A stretch of DNA of 6,011 nucleotides from PWXP01 sp964487655 (GTDB lineage Bacteria; Planctomycetota; Planctomycetia; Pirellulales; Thermoguttaceae). A model generated the notes under the pieces. That model was not told where the DNA came from. It did no database searches and was given only the letters and a program-made list of their open reading frames with translations. The stretch spans positions 1 to 6,011 of the forward strand of contig CAZASB010000297.1 in assembly GCA_964487655.1 (NCBI GenBank). The letters are read 5' to 3'. Shown in pieces: positions 1 through 5,845 of the stretch. Within the stretch, counting starts at the first letter, position 1. Each line of letters starts with the position of its first letter. Made by a program: the position numbers and the translations under genes.

Positions 1-48
1 CCCACCAACGATTTACGCGACCTTGACCCACTCTACGTAGATGAATAA
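1..48 (+). CDS. Possible C-terminal end of an upstream gene (partial)
   Basis: Frame 1 is open from the window edge to a TAA at 46-48 and would encode the tail PTNDLRDLDPLYVDE. The peptide is acidic and of ordinary composition, like the end of a soluble protein. The other two forward frames stop within the first 40 bases. Fifteen residues are too few to name a family or prove coding, so this is only a candidate for the gene that lies before the repeat-rich gap. The stretch could equally be intergenic. Confidence 0.3.
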   Translation, partial: PTNDLRDLDPLYVDE

Positions 49-183
49 TCCGGGTTAGTGGCTTGACCGCAGGGGCGGGACGTAACAAGTGGGCAGGGAA
101 TCAGCGACAACCGTTCAACTCCTCTTTCGTGTCCTTGGTGTTTTTCGTGGTTCATTGTCCGTGCCCCAGGGGAACGGAGTTTG
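49..183. other. Intergenic stretch with no gene seen
   Basis: No credible coding sequence was found here. Long frames that stay open on both strands across about 33-506 run through two copies of a mobile repeat and translate them into duplicated peptides, so they are artefacts of a stop-poor repeat. The only local structure is a short 9-base periodic repeat at about 123-149, listed separately. No promoter or terminator is convincing. Confidence 0.5.
123..155 (-). repeat. Short 9-base periodic repeat (HEK/HQG/HER-coding on the minus strand)
   Basis: Read on the minus strand from an ATG at 155-153, three 9-base units follow: CACGAAAAA, CACCAAGGA and CACGAAAGA, translating as MN-HEK-HQG-HER. 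I recall similar CACGAA-rich tracts, scattered through many unrelated bacterial genomes and sometimes at the start of GxxExxY-family proteins. No GxxExxY domain follows here, because the frame runs on into unrelated intergenic sequence. It may be a remnant of such a dispersed repeat. The periodicity is seen directly; the origin is inference from memory. Confidence 0.35.
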
Positions 184-191
184 GAAAAGAG
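184..191. repeat. Target-site duplication, left copy (element A)
   Basis: GAAAAGAG lies directly against the left end of the 75-bp element at 192-266. An identical 8-mer at 267-274 lies directly against its right end. A perfect 8-bp direct repeat abutting both termini is what transposition leaves behind. Confidence 0.85.
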
Positions 192-266
192 GTAACCGTT
201 CATGGAGTGGCGCAGGCAGTTTTCGCCGCTAAATGCGAAGGGGACAGTCCCCCTGTGAACGGTTAC
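192..266. mobile_element. MITE-like element A, 75 bp, IS66-type ends
   Basis: This is a small non-coding element bounded by an 11-bp perfect terminal inverted repeat, GTAACCGTTCA at 192-202 and TGAACGGTTAC at 256-266. It is flanked by the 8-bp direct repeat GAAAAGAG. Inside are a short hairpin (TTCGC at 222-226 with GCGAA at 235-239) and the palindrome GGGGAC-A-GTCCCC at 240-252. Its first 60 bases match those of element B (351-410) at 55 positions, in the same orientation. It encodes no transposase, so it would need one supplied elsewhere in the genome. IS66-family elements are known for ends beginning GTAA and for 8-bp target duplications, and both fit here; the family assignment is inferred from the ends alone. 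Compared with element B it lacks about 70 bases between two copies of GGGACAGTCCC, so it may be a deletion derivative. Confidence 0.85.
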
Positions 267-274
267 GAAAAGAG
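267..274. repeat. Target-site duplication, right copy (element A)
   Basis: GAAAAGAG immediately follows the terminal GGTTAC of element A and is identical to 184-191. The pair fixes the element boundaries to the base. Confidence 0.85.
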
Positions 275-342
275 AAAGGTTTGTACCTGCCCCTTGCCGG
301 ATCAAGCTTCTTTCCTTTACACTCAGCCAGCCATCAACCTTG
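275..342. other. Spacer between the two mobile elements, no gene seen
   Basis: These 68 bases, with a pyrimidine-rich stretch near 307-320, separate the right target duplication of element A from the left one of element B. I see no open frame of its own, no convincing promoter and no structured RNA. It appears to be original host intergenic sequence in which both elements landed. Confidence 0.4.
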
Positions 343-350
343 CGTGGCAC
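343..350. repeat. Target-site duplication, left copy (element B)
   Basis: CGTGGCAC abuts the left terminus of element B and is repeated exactly at 497-504 on the other side. Confidence 0.88.
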
Positions 351-496
351 GTAACCGTTCACGGGGCGGCGCAGGCAGTTTTCGCCGCTGTATGCGAAGG
401 GGACAGTCCCATTTTCGCGGCGGAAACGGTGGATCATTGGGGAAGAACGCCCTTTGTGCCGCAAAAATTGGGACAGTCCCCCCCGTGAACGGTTAC
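351..496. mobile_element. MITE-like element B, 146 bp, IS66-type ends
   Basis: This element has a 16-bp perfect terminal inverted repeat: GTAACCGTTCACGGGG at 351-366 and its exact reverse complement at 481-496. Perfect 8-bp direct repeats CGTGGCAC lie immediately outside both ends. The left 60 bases are 55/60 identical to element A. The right half contains an extra block bounded by GGGACAGTCCC at 400-410 and again at 470-480. No transposase is encoded. The GTAA start and 8-bp target duplication match the IS66 family, so it is probably mobilised in trans by an IS66-type transposase. Intact long inverted repeats and an undecayed target duplication suggest a fairly recent insertion. Its right end lies 48 bp before the queA start codon, so it occupies the region where a queA promoter would be expected. 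Confidence 0.88.
400..480. repeat. Nested imperfect palindrome inside element B
   Basis: The block starts and ends with GGGACAGTCCC (400-410 and 470-480), itself a palindrome around a central A. Just inside, ATTTTCGCGGC (411-421) faces GCCGCAAAAAT (458-468), complementary at 10 of 11 positions. The whole 81 bases therefore fold back on themselves. Element A has a single GGGACAGTCCC at the corresponding place. Either this block was gained within an element, or it was lost from element A by recombination between the 11-bp direct repeats. Confidence 0.7.
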
Positions 497-504
497 CGTG
501 GCAC
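497..504. repeat. Target-site duplication, right copy (element B)
   Basis: CGTGGCAC directly follows the terminal GGTTAC of element B and is identical to 343-350. Only 40 bases remain between this repeat and the queA start codon. Confidence 0.88.
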
Positions 505-544
505 ATGCAGCGTGGTACTGTGACTCCTACTGAAATCAGAGCCC

Positions 545-1591
545 ATGAGCGAGTTGGACCGATACGACTATGAACTGCCGCGCGAGTTGGTCGCGCAGGC
601 GCCGCTACATTCGCGAGTGGATGCGCGGCTGATGGTGGTCGATCGGGCGGAAGATGCGATATCGCACCGATATGTTCGGGATCTGCCGGAGCTGCTCCGC
701 AAGGGTGATTGCCTGGTGATCAACAATACGCGGGTGGTTCCGGCTCGTTTGGTGGGATATCGCACGGAAACGCGGGGGCGTTGGGAGGGACTTTTTCTTG
801 AGACGGGGCCGGGCGGCGTCTGGCGAATGATCGGGAAGACGCGAGGGAAGCTCGTGCCGGGCGAGACGATCACGCTAGTGGACCGGGATGGGCGCGATGC
901 CATCCGGCTCGAACTGCTAGCCCGCCAGCCGGACTCCGCGTGGATTGTAAAGCCGGACGTCGATTTGGACGCGTTCGCCCTTCTCGATCGCGTGGGCCGG
1001 GTGCCCTTGCCGCCGTACATTCGAGGCGGAGAAATGGTCGACTCCGACCGCCAGAGCTACCAGACGGTGTACGCCGAGAAGCCGGGCGCCATCGCCGCGC
1101 CCACCGCCGGCTTGCACTTCACGGATCGGCTCTTCCGACAGTTGGCCGAAGGCGGGGTCGATGTATGCCGGCTCACCCTGCACGTGGGCGCCGGTACGTT
1201 TCGTCCCATTTCCACCGAAACGCTGGCCGAGCACCGCCTCGACGCCGAGTGGGGCACGCTCGACCAGTCGGCGATTGATCGGATTGAAGCGAGCCGGCGG
1301 CGGGGAGGGCGGGTGGTGGCGGTGGGCACAACGTCGGTGCGACTACTGGAGACGGCCGCCGCGGACGGGGCCTTGAAGCCCTACGCGGGTAAGACCGACC
1401 TGTTCATCCGCCCGCCGTTTACGTTCCACGCCATCGACGCAATGATGACCAACTTCCACTTGCCGAAGACGACGCTCCTGGTGCTCGTTCGCACGTTCGG
1501 TGGCGACTCGCTCATCCGCCGCGCCTACGAGGAGGCCATCCGGGAACAATATCGCTTCTACAGCTATGGCGACGCGATGCTGATTTTGTGA
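545..1591 (+). CDS. queA: S-adenosylmethionine:tRNA ribosyltransferase-isomerase
   Basis: QueA transfers and isomerises the ribose of S-adenosylmethionine onto preQ1 at tRNA position 34, giving epoxyqueuosine, the second-last step of queuosine synthesis; it acts in the cytosol. The 348 residues match the usual length (about 340-355). Family motifs run in order: YDYELP (7-12), LVINNTRVVPARL (57-69), VGRVPLPPYI (150-159), GAIAAPTAGLHFT (181-193), LHVGAGTFRPI (212-222), VVAVGTTSVRLLET (257-270), TNFHLPKTTLL (302-312) and YSYGDAMLI at the end. All core blocks are present, so it should be active. The ATG at 545 is the only reasonable start: an in-frame TGA lies at 521-523 with no start codon between. 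No Shine-Dalgarno site is visible. Mobile element B ends 48 bp upstream, so promoter elements must lie in the 40-base remnant or inside the element. No tgt gene follows; the next gene converges from the other strand. Confidence 0.97.
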   Translation: MSELDRYDYELPRELVAQAPLHSRVDARLMVVDRAEDAISHRYVRDLPELLRKGDCLVINNTRVVPARLVGYRTETRGRWEGLFLETGPGGVWRMIGKTRGKLVPGETITLVDRDGRDAIRLELLARQPDSAWIVKPDVDLDAFALLDRVGRVPLPPYIRGGEMVDSDRQSYQTVYAEKPGAIAAPTAGLHFTDRLFRQLAEGGVDVCRLTLHVGAGTFRPISTETLAEHRLDAEWGTLDQSAIDRIEASRRRGGRVVAVGTTSVRLLETAAADGALKPYAGKTDLFIRPPFTFHAIDAMMTNFHLPKTTLLVLVRTFGGDSLIRRAYEEAIREQYRFYSYGDAMLIL

Positions 1592-1594
1592 CGG

Positions 1595-2011
1595 CTACAC
1601 GTACATAACCGTCTTCCGCTCTTCGATTTCCTCGGGCGTGAACAACTTGCCACAGTTGGCGCCGGGACAACCGCTCGCCATGTCGTTCCACGTTTGCTCC
1701 GAGCGGAGGTTTGACGTCCAGAAGGGCCAAGTGCGGCACTGGCGTGGTCGATGGCGGTAGACGCGGCAATTGCGCAGGTCGGGATCGAAGAAGACGCAGT
1801 CGCCGTTAGCCCGCTCGACAAGGCTGTACCGGTTTCCGACGCGGCGGACAAACTTTTTGCCGAACTCGTCCTCGGTCATGTCGAACGACACGGCCAGGGC
1901 GGCGATCTCCGCCCGGTTGACCCAAACATATCCCGGGGCGCCCGTGCAGCAGCCACCGCAGCCGGTGCATTTGAAACGAAGCCCGTCACAATACCAGACA
2001 TCCTCACTCAT
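1595..2011 (-). CDS. YkgJ-type cysteine-cluster protein (CxxCxxCC family)
   Basis: This small soluble protein of the YkgJ/UPF0153 family is thought to bind a zinc ion or an iron-sulfur cluster; no reaction is established for the family. Numbered from the start chosen here (138 aa), the signature C15-x2-C18-x2-C21-C22 is followed by GAPGYVWV. Further cysteines follow at C72 (GDCVFFD), C82 (NCRVY), C92 (RPRQCRTWPFW), C115 and C120. NCRVYxxRPxQCRTWPFW is the typical second block of the family. An upstream ATG at 2056 would add 15 residues and ATG 2026 would add 5. I prefer 2011 because GGAG lies 9 bases before it, homologues I recall start close to the WYxDGLRFxC block, and the extra upstream codons overlap a hairpin. 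It lies 79 bp after the oxidase stop on the same strand, so it may be read through from that operon. Its stop is 3 bases from the queA stop. Confidence 0.9.
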   Translation of the reverse strand: MSEDVWYCDGLRFKCTGCGGCCTGAPGYVWVNRAEIAALAVSFDMTEDEFGKKFVRRVGNRYSLVERANGDCVFFDPDLRNCRVYRHRPRQCRTWPFWTSNLRSEQTWNDMASGCPGANCGKLFTPEEIEERKTVMYV

Positions 2012-2032
2012 GCAATGGAACTCCATGGACAG

Positions 2033-2052
2033 CGCGGTTGCGAGCAACCGCG
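2033..2052 (-). other. GC-rich hairpin before the cysteine-cluster gene
   Basis: An 8-bp perfect stem (CGCGGTTG at 2033-2040, CAACCGCG at 2045-2052) closes a 4-base loop. It lies in the 79-base gap between the oxidase stop and the chosen start at 2011. No T-run follows on either strand, so it is not a standard intrinsic terminator. It could slow polymerase, protect an RNA end or modulate translation of the downstream gene. The stem is seen directly; any function is inference. Confidence 0.45.
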
Positions 2053-2090
2053 GCAATGTGTTTCGACCGTTGTATTACACCCTGCATCGC

Positions 2091-5066
2091 TCAGGTAACG
2101 CTCAGTTCCCGGCAGGGCGACTTCAGTAGCTTCTCGATCTCCGGCATGAGGCCATAGGCCAGGGCAAGCACCTTGATCGGATGGATGGTGGGCTTCGTGG
2201 CCCCCTGCTCCATCTGGATTTTACACGCGCTGCACTCGGTGGTTCCGGCCTGGAGAACGGGATCACGCAGGCGGGAGATGAGCCGCCAGCCTGCACGGAG
2301 ACTGGTGCGGTAGTTGGCATGGTGCAGGCCGAAGGTACCGGCCATGCCGGAGCAGCCCTCCTCGATGTGATGGACGCGAAGCTCGGGGATGAGTCGGAGC
2401 AGATTTTCTCCGGGCGTGCCAACTTCGAGCGCGGCGAGATGGCACGGGGTATGGTAGCCCAGCGTGGCGTGGAGCGGCTTGAAGTCGAGGCGGAGGCGCG
2501 CCTCGCGGTGCAATCGCCAGAGGAAGGTGCATGCCTCGCTGCTGTTGGCGGCCACGAGGCGTGCATCTTCGTCGTCGAGCAGTTGGGGATACTCCCGTTG
2601 GAGGCAAAGGGCGGCGGCCGGTTCGGTGGCGATGACGTGATATCCTTGGCGCACGGCCTCGGCTAGGACGAGGACGTTCCGCCGCGCGAGCCGTCTTGCC
2701 CGGTCGAGGGCACCGCAGGCGATGGCCGGCATACCGGCCTGGCGCTGCCCCGGAGGTACGTACACCGAAACGCCATTGTGTTCGAGCACGGCAACCAGCG
2801 CCTCGGCCAACTGGGGGTCGTGATAGTTGGCGTACAGGTCCACGAAATAGGCGACCTTGCAGTCGGTTCGCCGTGAGGGGCGAGTGAGTCGGCGCCGGGC
2901 CGCCCGGCGCAGGAAGGGCCACGACGCGATGCGGGGCAACTTTCGCCCCTGGGCGATTCCCAGCGCCTTCTCGCCCAGCCAGCGCATCACTCGGTTGGAC
3001 AGAGCCCAGTTGGCCGCGGGGCTTACCATGCTGGCCAAGGCATCGATCAGGTCGAGCCGGGTCATAAACCAGTCGGTCAGGGGAAGGCCGTTGGCGGCCA
3101 CGTAGGCCCCCTTGCTCTCGCGGACCAGTCGTGGGATGTCGACCCGAGCCGGGCACTCCAGGCGGCACATGTGGCAGTAGTAGCACAGGTCGGCCACCTG
3201 TTTGAACTGGGCACTGGTGAGCGTGCTCAGTTCGAGCTGCCCGCTGAGCAGGCCGCAAATCAGGTTGGCTTTTGCGCGGGGCGAAGCCTCTTCGGACGGG
3301 GCGATACGAAAGAGCGGGCACATTCGCGCGTCGGCCGATTGTAGTCTGCACGTGCCGCACCGGTTGCAGTCGGCGGCCGGGGCGGCGACCTCCGAGGGAT
3401 GCCAGTCCAGTTGCAGCTCGACGAGATCGCGCATGGGCGCGTCGCTGGGGTCGGCCGGATCGTCGGAAGCAGGTGGAATCGACTCGATCGGCCGTCGCAA
3501 ATGGCGTGTCAACAGGTCTGGATCGTCGCCGACGATCTTCCCGGGATTCAGCAGATTTTGCGGATCGAACGCTTGCTTCACTTCGCGGAACACGTCGTAC
3601 AGCGGCCCCACTTGGCGGCGAAGGAAGGAGGTGCGCGCCAGGCCAACGCCATGTTCGCCACTGATGGCGCCTCCGACCTGGAACACCTCTTCATAAAGGT
3701 CTTCGGCCAGCCGCCGCATCCGAATAACGTCCGACGAGTTGAACACGTCTAGAAACGGCTGAACATGCAGTTGCCCCTGGGCGGCGTGGCTGAAGATAGA
3801 CGCCGTAACCTGATGCCGCTTCAGTACGTTCTGCACGCGGACGAGGAACTCGGGCAGGATTTCCGGGGGTACGGCAATATCTTCCACCACGGGCACCGGT
3901 CGCGTGGAGCCCCGCACTTGGAACAACGCCGGCTGAATCTTCGTGGCCAGTCGCCAGAAGAGTTCGAAGTCGGCTGGATCGTATGCCTGGCGCGCGTCGA
4001 ACGCCAGATGCCGCACATCGCGCAGTTCATTGACCAACTGCCGCAGGCGCGACCGGGTTTCGTTCGAATCGTCTCCTTCCTGCTCGACCAGCAGGACGGC
4101 TTCCGTTTGGGCGGGAATGAGCAAATCGAAGCGAACTTCGGTCTCGCGAGCCAAGCTCAGGTGGCGGCGGTCCATCAGGTCACATGCCGTCGGATGCTGC
4201 GGCAATATCTCCAGCATCGCCCGAGCCGCCTTGTCCATGCTATCGAACAGGAGCAGGGCCACGCCCCGATGTCGCGGCATGGGCTGCGTGCGAAGCGTTG
4301 CCTCGGTAATGAGTGCAAGAGTCCCCTCGGAACCGCAAATCAGCCTGGCAAGATCCAGGTGCGTTTCCGAAAGCACTCCAGCGAGATTGTAGCCGCAGCG
4401 ATGCATGGGCGATTTCGGTCCATGCTCGCGGATCAGGCTTTCACCTTCGGCAAGCACGGCGGCAAGCCGTCGGACTAGGGCGCCCTTGCTCGAAGCGGCC
4501 GCATCCGGGGCATCAAGCGGCTCGCGGCCAATTTCCATCACCTCGCCTGCCGCCGTCACCACTTGGAGACTGCATGCGTTGTCGCAGGCGGCGCCGTATT
4601 TGGGCCAACGGCTACCCGTGGCGTTGATGGCAAGAACGCTTCCGATTGTGGTCACGTGGCTGTTGCTCGGGTCCGGCCCGAAGACGCGCCCCGCGCGGAG
4701 AAGCTGCGCATTCAGCCGTTCGTGGATGACGCCCGGCTGGACGCGCACCCGTTCCTGCTCGGAATACAAGATGCGCCGCAAGAACTTCGAGAAGTCAACG
4801 ATAAGCCCAGGCCCGAGTGATTCCCCCGCGACGCCGCTGCCTGATCCGCGTGCATGGACGGAAATACCTTTCTCGCCGGCATATTGCACGCAGGCCACGA
4901 CATCGGCCGTATTGCGCGGGCGGACGATTGCCAGGGGCCGTATCTCAAAGATGCTCCCGTCGCTGGCGTAAAGCTGTCGGAAGACGGCATCCCCACGAAC
5001 CTCGCCGCGCACCAGCCCGCGAAGGTCGTCCAGGATAATGTCGCGTTGGGTCTCAAACCGCTCCAT
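2091..5066 (-). CDS. FAD-linked oxidase fused to Fe-S/CCG module (D-2-hydroxy-acid dehydrogenase type)
   Basis: This 991-residue fusion combines a GlcD-like flavoprotein with a GlcF-like iron-sulfur protein, the architecture of E. coli YdiJ (about 1018 aa). Such enzymes oxidise D-lactate, glycolate or D-2-hydroxyglutarate and pass electrons through Fe-S clusters, probably to quinones at the inner face of the membrane. Domains: FAD-binding PCMH fold, about 42-262 (SVHARGSGSGVAGESLGPG, TIGSVLAINATG); FAD-oxidase C-terminal domain, about 265-512, with putative metal-binding H427 and H434 and the SGEHGVGL block (469-476); two ferredoxin-like cysteine sets, C567/C570/C573/C583 and C628/C631/C634/C638; then two CCG-type regions, with C784 and with C875, C905 and C945-x2-C948. 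No signal peptide or membrane helix is evident. It starts 6 bases after the folE stop with no clear Shine-Dalgarno site, which suggests translational coupling. GHAGDGN of relatives is SHAAQGQ here, so the substrate cannot be fixed from sequence. Confidence 0.93.
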   Translation of the reverse strand: MERFETQRDIILDDLRGLVRGEVRGDAVFRQLYASDGSIFEIRPLAIVRPRNTADVVACVQYAGEKGISVHARGSGSGVAGESLGPGLIVDFSKFLRRILYSEQERVRVQPGVIHERLNAQLLRAGRVFGPDPSNSHVTTIGSVLAINATGSRWPKYGAACDNACSLQVVTAAGEVMEIGREPLDAPDAAASSKGALVRRLAAVLAEGESLIREHGPKSPMHRCGYNLAGVLSETHLDLARLICGSEGTLALITEATLRTQPMPRHRGVALLLFDSMDKAARAMLEILPQHPTACDLMDRRHLSLARETEVRFDLLIPAQTEAVLLVEQEGDDSNETRSRLRQLVNELRDVRHLAFDARQAYDPADFELFWRLATKIQPALFQVRGSTRPVPVVEDIAVPPEILPEFLVRVQNVLKRHQVTASIFSHAAQGQLHVQPFLDVFNSSDVIRMRRLAEDLYEEVFQVGGAISGEHGVGLARTSFLRRQVGPLYDVFREVKQAFDPQNLLNPGKIVGDDPDLLTRHLRRPIESIPPASDDPADPSDAPMRDLVELQLDWHPSEVAAPAADCNRCGTCRLQSADARMCPLFRIAPSEEASPRAKANLICGLLSGQLELSTLTSAQFKQVADLCYYCHMCRLECPARVDIPRLVRESKGAYVAANGLPLTDWFMTRLDLIDALASMVSPAANWALSNRVMRWLGEKALGIAQGRKLPRIASWPFLRRAARRRLTRPSRRTDCKVAYFVDLYANYHDPQLAEALVAVLEHNGVSVYVPPGQRQAGMPAIACGALDRARRLARRNVLVLAEAVRQGYHVIATEPAAALCLQREYPQLLDDEDARLVAANSSEACTFLWRLHREARLRLDFKPLHATLGYHTPCHLAALEVGTPGENLLRLIPELRVHHIEEGCSGMAGTFGLHHANYRTSLRAGWRLISRLRDPVLQAGTTECSACKIQMEQGATKPTIHPIKVLALAYGLMPEIEKLLKSPCRELSVT

Positions 5067-5072
5067 GAAAAG

Positions 5073-5732
5073 CTATCGCAGTTCGCCGTACATCAGCGTC
5101 ATGATCTCCGCGCGACTCGCTGCTCGATTTCGAAAACATCCCTTCATGGCCGAGGTCACGCACACGCTGCCGGGGCGACGGACGCCACGAATTGTCATGC
5201 ATGTATGCACGGCCTCGATGACAACCGCAACGCCCTTGGCGTGGAGTTGCTCTTCGAGCAAGTCGGCGATCTGTTCCGTCATGCGTTCCTGGACTTGCGG
5301 CCGTCGCGCCACCGACTCGACCACGCGAGCAAGCTTGCTTAGTCCGATGACCCGATCGCCCGGTAAGTAACCGATATGGGCCTTTCCCATGAACGGCAAC
5401 ATGTGGTGTTCGCACATGCTGTTGAAGCTGATGTCGCGCACCAGTACGACCTCGTCGCACGTCTCGGTGAAGAACTTCCGCAAATGCCGGGTCGGGTCTT
5501 CGTGCAATCCGCCGAAAAGTTCCGTGTACATGCGGGCAACCCGGGCTGGTGTTTCGCGCAGGCCCTCGCGATCCGGATCCTCGCCAATCGCCAGTAGGAT
5601 TTCCCGGACCGCCCGTTCAATGCGAGGCTGGTCGACATGCCCGTTCGCGCTCGACATCGACTCGTCCGGATCAGTGTGCTGGGCCGCACATGCACCTTGC
5701 AACTTTGCATCGGGTTCCGAATGCGTTGCCAT
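5073..5732 (-). CDS. folE: GTP cyclohydrolase I
   Basis: FolE converts GTP to 7,8-dihydroneopterin triphosphate and formate in the cytosol as a zinc-dependent homodecamer. The product feeds tetrahydrofolate synthesis and, through QueD, queuosine synthesis. With the start chosen the protein is 219 aa, within the usual range (about 185-225). Visible motifs are GEDPDREGLRETPARVA (50-66), the zinc site SMCEHHMLPFMGKAHIGYLP (105-124) with C107 and H110 matching E. coli C110 and H113, LSKLARVVESVARRPQVQER (131-150), and VHTCMTIRGV (175-184) with the third zinc ligand C178. It is therefore the type IA zinc enzyme with all ligands present. The frame is open to an ATG at 5828, but ATG 5732 has a good AAGGA site a few bases upstream and gives a normal length. 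Roughly the first 30 residues are family-variable and probably disordered. It is first in an operon with the oxidase 6 bases downstream. Confidence 0.97.
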   Translation of the reverse strand: MATHSEPDAKLQGACAAQHTDPDESMSSANGHVDQPRIERAVREILLAIGEDPDREGLRETPARVARMYTELFGGLHEDPTRHLRKFFTETCDEVVLVRDISFNSMCEHHMLPFMGKAHIGYLPGDRVIGLSKLARVVESVARRPQVQERMTEQIADLLEEQLHAKGVAVVIEAVHTCMTIRGVRRPGSVCVTSAMKGCFRNRAASRAEIMTLMYGELR

Positions 5733-5737
5733 AATTT

Positions 5738-5743
5738 CCTTTC
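5738..5743 (-). promoter_or_regulatory. Ribosome binding site of folE
   Basis: On the minus strand the start codon at 5732 is preceded by GAAAGGAAATT, which places AAGGA about 5 bases before the ATG. This is the clearest Shine-Dalgarno site in the window, and it decides the folE start against the longer frame from 5828. Confidence 0.65.
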
Positions 5744-5845
5744 GTGACAAAAACGTGGCGACTATCGGGTAACCCGACTGAGGGGGGGGCGACCGCGATG
5801 ACGAGACCGCAGTCACCGAAGCCGTCATTTTGCGGCGAATTTAAG

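Noticed and set aside
107..181. Possible third, decayed copy of the element (AACCGTTCA at 109-117, GAACGG at 172-177)
   Set aside because: Only the outer few bases match, the interior shows none of the shared sequence and no 8-bp direct repeat flanks it. This is within chance.
33..523. Long open frames on both strands across the left intergenic region
   Set aside because: They translate both mobile-element copies into duplicated peptides such as GTVPFAYSGENCLRRPVNGY and its near copy. Both strands are open at once, codon use looks random and no domain is recognisable. They are artefacts of stop-poor repeats.
2033..2052. Intrinsic terminator for the folE-oxidase operon
   Set aside because: The stem is strong, but no T-run follows on the minus strand, so it is listed only as a hairpin.
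2012..2056. Longer start for the cysteine-cluster gene at 2056
   Set aside because: The extra codons overlap a GC-rich hairpin and precede the usual family N-terminus; GGAG fits the ATG at 2011 better.
5733..5828. Extended folE start at 5828
   Set aside because: It would add 32 residues rich in Ser and Pro with no family similarity, has no good ribosome site, and is beaten by AAGGA before ATG 5732.
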